DNA from: Candidatus Eiseniibacteriota bacterium
Lineage (GTDB): Bacteria; Eisenbacteria; RBG-16-71-46; JAFGJU01
NCBI GenBank assembly: GCA_016928935.1
Contig: JAFGJU010000007.1
Location: 1-64,000 of the forward strand
Reading direction: 5' to 3'
DNA length: 64,000 bases
Within the stretch, counting starts at the first letter, position 1. Each line of letters opens with the position of its first letter. The position numbers and the translations under genes were made by a program. Of the stretch, positions 59,490 through 64,000 are shown in pieces. Under the pieces are notes generated by a model, which saw only the letters and a program-made list of their open reading frames with translations, was not told the DNA's origin and did no database searches.

Positions 59490-59773
59490 AGGACTCCAGG
59501 CACTTTGAAGTGTCCATTCTCTTCGTCGGGAGCTCCGGCCAGCGCGTCCTCACGAGCGAGCGTGTCCTCACCAGGCACGTCCTCTCTGAGCGGAGTGCTC
59601 CCGGCCAGGCCGTACAGCGTGGGCTCCACCTCGGTCACGTCCAGCTCCCGCAGCTTCTCCACGTATTCGAGTATTCTGCCCAGCTCGCCTCTCAGAGTCT
59701 CGAGCTCATCCGGGCTGAATTCCAGTCTGCACAGCCTTGCCGCGTGCTCCACGTCCGACCTGGTTACAGACAT
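59486..59773 (-). CDS. gatC: Aspartyl/glutamyl-tRNA amidotransferase subunit C
   Basis: 95 residues, the usual size. It wraps around and stabilises GatA. The family pattern is VEHAARLCRLEFSPDE followed by LGRILEYVEKLRELD and VEPTLYG. It starts 1 nt after the helicase stop. Confidence 0.93.
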   Translation of the reverse strand: MSVTRSDVEHAARLCRLEFSPDELETLRGELGRILEYVEKLRELDVTEVEPTLYGLAGSTPLREDVPGEDTLAREDALAGAPDEENGHFKVPGVL

Positions 59774-59774
59774 C

Positions 59775-61913
59775 CTATGCCCCCTTGAGCTGGACGTATC
59801 GCGCCATTATCTTTCTGACCACGTTTCCCGGAAACTGGACAGTCAGCTTGGCCCTCTGGCCCCTGCCCTCCTGCTCCACCACCCGCCCCCAACCAAACTC
59901 CCCGTGCAACACCTCTCTGCCCACCAGCCTCCCGCCTTCCGCCGGTTCCCACACCCGGGCCGTGGAGAGGAGTGCCTCCGGTATTTCGTTCACGAACCTG
60001 GAGACCCCCGCTCCTCCGAAACTGTCGAACCTCCGCCGGCTGGCGGCCGCAGTCAGCACCACTCTCTTGCGCGCCCGCGTCAGGGCCACGTAGAAGAGCC
60101 TTCTTTCCTCCTCTATCTCCTCGTCGCTGTCCATTGACGCGCAGTGAGGGAACAGTCCCTCCTCCAGGCCCGTGATGAACACGCAGTCGAATTCCAGCCC
60201 CTTCGCGTTGTGCGCCGTCATGAGCGTGACCCTGTCCTCCTCCGGGTGCCACGCGTCTATCTGCGAGATGAGCGATATGTCGCTCAGGAAAAGGGTCACC
60301 GGGGAGGGCTCCGGTTCGTCTGTCGCCCCGCGCTCCAACGCGCCGCGGGTTCCGTCCGCAAGCTCCTCGTCGAACTGCCTGGCCGACGCGATCAGCTCCA
60401 ACACGTTCTCCAGTCTGTCCTCGAAGCTGCTCGCCTCTCTCTCCAGGTACTCCCTGTACCCCACTGCCTTGACCACCGCCTCCACAAGCTCCGCCACGCT
60501 TTCCGGCCTCTCGCCGCTCAATCTCCGGATGAAGGCCGCGAAGTCGGCCATGGACGCTCTCGTGGCCGCCGGCAAGCCCATGTCTTCGGCCGAGTGCTCC
60601 AGGGCCTCGAACATCGTTACACCCCGCTCGCGCGCCAGCTCCTCAAGTCTCTCCAGCGCTGTCCGGCCTATCCTTCTCGGCGGCACGTTCAGCACCCGCC
60701 TCAGGCTCACCTCGTCGTTCGGGTTCACGCAGAGCCGGAGATACGCCAACACGTCCTTGACCTCCCTCCGCTCGTAGAACGACACCGCTCCCACTATCTG
60801 GTAGTTTATGCGGGCGTTACGCAGCGCAATCTCCAGCGACCTGGACTGGGCGTTGGTCCTGTACAGGACCGCCATCCGTGAGAGCGGAGTCCCCCTTTGC
60901 ACCTGCTCGGCCGCGATCTCCTCGGCGACGCTCTCCGCCTCTTCTTCCTCTCCGGGGAGCAGATGAAGGGTGAGCCTCTCCCCGTATTCGTTCTCAGTAG
61001 TCAACGTCTTTCCTTTGCGGCCCCTGTTGTGTTTGATGACGCTGTTTGCCGCGTCCAGTATCAGTCCCGTGGACCTGTAATTCTGCTCCAGCCTTATGAC
61101 CCTCGTCTCGGGAAAACTGGATTCGAACTCCAGTATGTTCCTGATGTCCGCGCCCCTCCAGCCGTAGATTGACTGGTCGTCGTCTCCCACCACGCACAGG
61201 TTTCTCCGGTCTCGGCACAGCTCCGCCAGGATCCTGTACTGCGCATGGTTGGTGTCCTGGTATTCGTCCACCAGGACGTGCCTGAAGCGCTCGGAATAGT
61301 GCCTGCGCGAGTCATCCGAGCCCGACAGCAGCAGAACCGTGTTGACCAGCAGGTCGTCGAAGTCCATGGCGTTGTTCTTGAGCAGGGCCGCCTGGTACGC
61401 CTCGTAGACCCTGGCCACGGTCTTGTCGTAGTGCGTCATGGACAGCCGCTTCATCTCGTCCGCGCCGACGAGCTCCGACTTGAGCCGGCTTATCCGCTCC
61501 AGCACGCGTGCCGGCGGGAATTCGCGGTCGGAAACCTCCATGTCCCTCATCAGGCGCTTGACAAGGCTTCTCTGGTCGTCCTCGTCGTAGATGACAAAGT
61601 CGCGGCCTCTGCCCTCGGGGTCGCCGCGCTGTCTCAGCATTCTGGCGCAGACTGAATGGAACGTGCCGACCCACATACCGGCCACGCCGGCGCCGACCAA
61701 AGACTCTATCCTCCACCGCATCTCGCCCGCTGCCTTACGCGTGAAGGTTATCGCGAGTATCTGGTGGGGTGCCACGCCGCACTCGCGCACGAGGAAGGCC
61801 ACTCGGTGGGCGATGACGCGCGTCTTCCCGCTGCCCGCGCCGGCCAGCACCAGCAGCGGGCCCGTCACGTGGGAGACGGCCTCCCGCTGCTGCGGATTGA
61901 GCTCGTCGTGCAT
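59775..61913 (-). CDS. pcrA: UvrD/PcrA-type ATP-dependent 3'-5' DNA helicase
   Basis: 712 residues, superfamily 1A. It opens with LNPQQREAV (Q motif). Walker A GAGSGKT is at residues 25-31, motif Ia is ITFTRKAAGEM, motif II is VDEYQDTN, motif III is VGDDDQSIYGWRGAD, motif V covers MTAHNAKGLEFD and motif VI VALTRARKRV. It unwinds DNA in nucleotide-excision and mismatch repair and at stalled forks. A Tudor-like C-terminal PcrA domain (GREVLHGEFGWGRVV) is present. 3 nt behind the TolB-BamA gene. Confidence 0.95.
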   Translation of the reverse strand: MHDELNPQQREAVSHVTGPLLVLAGAGSGKTRVIAHRVAFLVRECGVAPHQILAITFTRKAAGEMRWRIESLVGAGVAGMWVGTFHSVCARMLRQRGDPEGRGRDFVIYDEDDQRSLVKRLMRDMEVSDREFPPARVLERISRLKSELVGADEMKRLSMTHYDKTVARVYEAYQAALLKNNAMDFDDLLVNTVLLLSGSDDSRRHYSERFRHVLVDEYQDTNHAQYRILAELCRDRRNLCVVGDDDQSIYGWRGADIRNILEFESSFPETRVIRLEQNYRSTGLILDAANSVIKHNRGRKGKTLTTENEYGERLTLHLLPGEEEEAESVAEEIAAEQVQRGTPLSRMAVLYRTNAQSRSLEIALRNARINYQIVGAVSFYERREVKDVLAYLRLCVNPNDEVSLRRVLNVPPRRIGRTALERLEELARERGVTMFEALEHSAEDMGLPAATRASMADFAAFIRRLSGERPESVAELVEAVVKAVGYREYLEREASSFEDRLENVLELIASARQFDEELADGTRGALERGATDEPEPSPVTLFLSDISLISQIDAWHPEEDRVTLMTAHNAKGLEFDCVFITGLEEGLFPHCASMDSDEEIEEERRLFYVALTRARKRVVLTAAASRRRFDSFGGAGVSRFVNEIPEALLSTARVWEPAEGGRLVGREVLHGEFGWGRVVEQEGRGQRAKLTVQFPGNVVRKIMARYVQLKGA

Positions 61914-61916
61914 CTA

Positions 61917-64000
61917 TCAGAATTCTCCGCCGAAGGAGACGTGCGCCCGATACCCGGACACCTCCTGGAAGTCGGTACGCCAGGCGAAGTCCAGCTTCAC
62001 GAGTATGAAAGAAATGCCCGTCCTGATTCCCGTCCCGAAAGACGCGCCGCCGTATTGGCCGTCTATGTGCAGGCCGCCGGCCCTGGAGAACGGCCTGAAA
62101 GTCTCGTCGTCGCTCCACGCCAGTCCCACGTCCGCGAACAAAACGCCCCCCACGTTGCGCACCCCGATGGGAAGAGGCCACACCAGCCCGAGCCGGTCTA
62201 TGAACGGGAACCTGAATTCCGAGTTCAGGAACGCGACCCTGGTGCCGACGAACTCAAAGTCTTCGTACCCCCTAAGGGTGTACGCCCCGCCCACGAAAAA
62301 GCTCTGCGCGTCCCGTCCCTCGCTCATCGCTCCCACCAGCCGGAAGGCGAAAGAGTATCCCGGCGACACCCGGAAATACTTCCGCATGTCGGCCCACACC
62401 GTCTGGAACCTCATGCTCTCCCGGGAGACCTTGAGGGCGGTGGAGTAGGACAGCGCCCACCTGGAACCCGACACGGGCCCGAACATGCCCCATTGGACGG
62501 TGTCCCCCACGAACGTGATGCCCGGCGAGAACATGCGCCTGGTCTGGGTGGAAACCGACTCCAGCGTGAGGTAGCCCCCAGAGGTGGTGTCGTACTCGAA
62601 GAACTCCCTGTCCACCGAGAGATGAGTCAGGTCCAAGTCCACCCTGTTGAACCTGCCGAAGGGATAGCTGGCCAGGAGCATGAACCCGTAGTTCCGGTCG
62701 GAGAAGTACTTCTCCTCCGAGAACTCCTCCCCCAGCGCCGTCGTCCGGGAATAGTAGTAGCTCTTGTAGTGAAAAGCGCCCACACCCAGGTCCAGCCGCC
62801 TCGGCAGGTAGTAGTATATTCCCACCAAGTCCGTCTCCTCAAAGGAGGAGAAAAAGTCAGTCGCCACGTAGATCCTGTGGTTGCCCAGGAAGTCGCTCAA
62901 GGAAAGCTGGGTGCTTCCGCCGAAGCCGTAGGCCGAGCTGTACTCGAACCCTCCGGTCACCCAGTCGGGAGAAAACCTGATGCTGTAGTCCCTGGCCTGC
63001 GCCAGCGCTGTCGCGCTGCTCCACGGCACTCCCGGCGTCGAGTCCGTGGCCGCCAGCGTGTCCAATCCGAGCGGAAGCAGCGCCGGCCCGCCGGCCGGCA
63101 GAAGCCCCAACCCCGCCTCTGAGCTGTCCCGGTCCGCGCCCGCCTCCGTCGGCCACGGCGCGCTCACGTCGGGCCCTCCGAACATCTCCGCCACTCGGAG
63201 GCTCTCCGGCTCCGCCGCGTACGGCCGGATGCGACCCTCACGCTTTAGGTCTTCCATGACTGCCTTGAGCCCCATCGGCTCCTTGGACACGTACACGTCG
63301 TAGCCCGCCTCGGAGAAGCCGTAGAACGCCAGCCGGTCCCCGGCCGACCAGTGCGGGGAGAACACCCCTCCCAGGACGTCGGTCAGCTGCAACACCGTGG
63401 AGTCGCGCAGGTCAAACACGTACAGGTTGCTGGTGCGGTCCGGGCTGGACGAGAAAACGATGCTGCCGCCGTCGGGCGACCACGAGGGGCTCCTGTCGCT
63501 CCCACCCGTGTCCACGACCTTGCGGATTTCCCGGGTGACCGGGTCGATCACGTGAATCGAATAGACCCCGATTCCGGTCCGGGAGGCGTCCACCCCCAGC
63601 GAAAACGGCTCTCTTCTGTCCGACGAGAACGCGATCAACCGGCCGTCCCTTGACCACGATGCCTCAACGTCGTCGTAGCGGTCGCAGGTCAGCCGCTCGA
63701 GCCGGCCGCTGTCCACGTCGAGCAGGTAAAGGTCGGACAAACCGTCCTTGAGGCCGGTCAGCGCGATTCGTTTTCCGTCAGGCGACCAGCTCGGGAAAGA
63801 AATAGTCTTCAGGTCCGGCCTGAACTTCTTCTTCACCCGTCCCGAGCCCGAGTCAATCAGGTACAGCACGTCCCCCTTCCCGCTCTTGGCCACGAACGCG
63901 ATTCTCCGCTCGTCCGGCGACCACGTCACTGAAGACCTGAAAAGCGGAATCACCTCGAACTGCATGGACTTCTCGCCCCTCACCAAACGGCGCATAACCT
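61917..64000 (-). CDS. TolB-like propeller fused to a BamA/surface-antigen barrel, N-terminus cut by the window edge
   Basis: At least 693 residues; the frame remains open to the end of the window, so the ATG at 63995 need not be the start. The visible N-terminal half is a PD40/WD40-like propeller with repeats of the SPDGKRIALT, SWSRDGRLIAFSSD and SWSPDGGSIVFSSS type. After a linker (about 275-330) the C-terminal half is a beta barrel with surface-antigen (D15) features: FVGGAYTLRGYEDF, NSEFRFPF, GGVLFADVG and the last residue Phe. This architecture often carries an N-terminal peptidase-like domain, which would lie outside. Probably an outer-membrane protein; first visible gene of the operon. 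Confidence 0.88.
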   Translation of the reverse strand, partial: VMRRLVRGEKSMQFEVIPLFRSSVTWSPDERRIAFVAKSGKGDVLYLIDSGSGRVKKKFRPDLKTISFPSWSPDGKRIALTGLKDGLSDLYLLDVDSGRLERLTCDRYDDVEASWSRDGRLIAFSSDRREPFSLGVDASRTGIGVYSIHVIDPVTREIRKVVDTGGSDRSPSWSPDGGSIVFSSSPDRTSNLYVFDLRDSTVLQLTDVLGGVFSPHWSAGDRLAFYGFSEAGYDVYVSKEPMGLKAVMEDLKREGRIRPYAAEPESLRVAEMFGGPDVSAPWPTEAGADRDSSEAGLGLLPAGGPALLPLGLDTLAATDSTPGVPWSSATALAQARDYSIRFSPDWVTGGFEYSSAYGFGGSTQLSLSDFLGNHRIYVATDFFSSFEETDLVGIYYYLPRRLDLGVGAFHYKSYYYSRTTALGEEFSEEKYFSDRNYGFMLLASYPFGRFNRVDLDLTHLSVDREFFEYDTTSGGYLTLESVSTQTRRMFSPGITFVGDTVQWGMFGPVSGSRWALSYSTALKVSRESMRFQTVWADMRKYFRVSPGYSFAFRLVGAMSEGRDAQSFFVGGAYTLRGYEDFEFVGTRVAFLNSEFRFPFIDRLGLVWPLPIGVRNVGGVLFADVGLAWSDDETFRPFSRAGGLHIDGQYGGASFGTGIRTGISFILVKLDFAWRTDFQEVSGYRAHVSFGGEF

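Noticed and set aside
61656..63122. 488-codon plus-strand open frame
   Set aside because: Antisense to the TolB-BamA-like gene and the helicase; composition His/Arg/Pro-rich and without motifs.
1..64000. tRNA, rRNA, CRISPR arrays, insertion sequences or prophage genes
   Set aside because: No T-loop/anticodon arrangement, regularly spaced repeats, transposase motifs or phage genes were found by eye in any gap.

Overview
The window is GC-rich DNA from a Gram-negative bacterium. The outer-membrane proteins (PorV/PorQ-type barrel, TolB-propeller/BamA-type barrel, AsmA), an exbB-exbD-exbD-tonB cluster, PEGA proteins and several secreted or lipoprotein genes fit an FCB-affiliated, probably uncultured lineage (Eisenbacteria, Krumholzibacteriota or Latescibacterota-like). 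This placement is an inference; no rRNA or tRNA gene is visible. Genes are densely packed and sigma70-like promoters (TTGACA-like, 17-18 nt, TATAAT-like) can be read in front of several operons.

Layout. 1-6400 (minus): purN-purC-purH-guaA and a truncated secreted M6 metalloprotease. 6450-9970 (plus): a pair of M16-type exported peptidases, the second without its zinc motif. 9970-10704: a long untranslated stretch with promoters. 10705-17253 (plus): exbB-exbD-exbD-tonB, a small membrane protein, a PstS-like lipoprotein, a large TPR protein and a lipoprotein, closed by a terminator. 17519-23185: a K+-independent-type membrane pyrophosphatase, cytidine deaminase, a serine beta-lactamase-like hydrolase (minus) and an archaeal-type bifunctional FBP aldolase/phosphatase. 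23199-29778 (minus): comEC, then a BON-TPR-PEGA operon whose PEGA protein carries a degenerate PP2C-like domain. 30340-32028 (plus): an MltD-like LysM transglycosylase.

32077-42049 (minus) holds the most interesting block: PorV, PilZ, RNase R, a 31-residue bS22-like ribosomal protein, HU, an FmdB zinc ribbon and a bacterial microcompartment (BMC) operon. Its transcription order is pduL, two BMC-H, BMC-P, acylating aldehyde dehydrogenase, PduS/RnfC-like flavo-iron-sulfur protein, PduT-like BMC-T with the pore cysteine, BMC-P. It has no alcohol dehydrogenase and no signature aldehyde-generating enzyme, which suggests a metabolosome that reoxidises NADH through a PduS/PduT electron conduit.

42753-50270 (minus): a two-PDZ protein, a parallel beta-helix protein, an orphan PTS EIIA/zinc-ribbon/HD operon, AsmA and an unknown. 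50516-64000 (minus) is one tightly overlapping operon: TolB-BamA-like protein, UvrD/PcrA helicase, gatC-gatA-gatB, a LarA-type racemase, purD, purE, tsaC, a low-molecular-weight phosphatase and a natural rpiB-glyA fusion. Purine, one-carbon and tRNA-modification genes thus sit in two blocks at either end.
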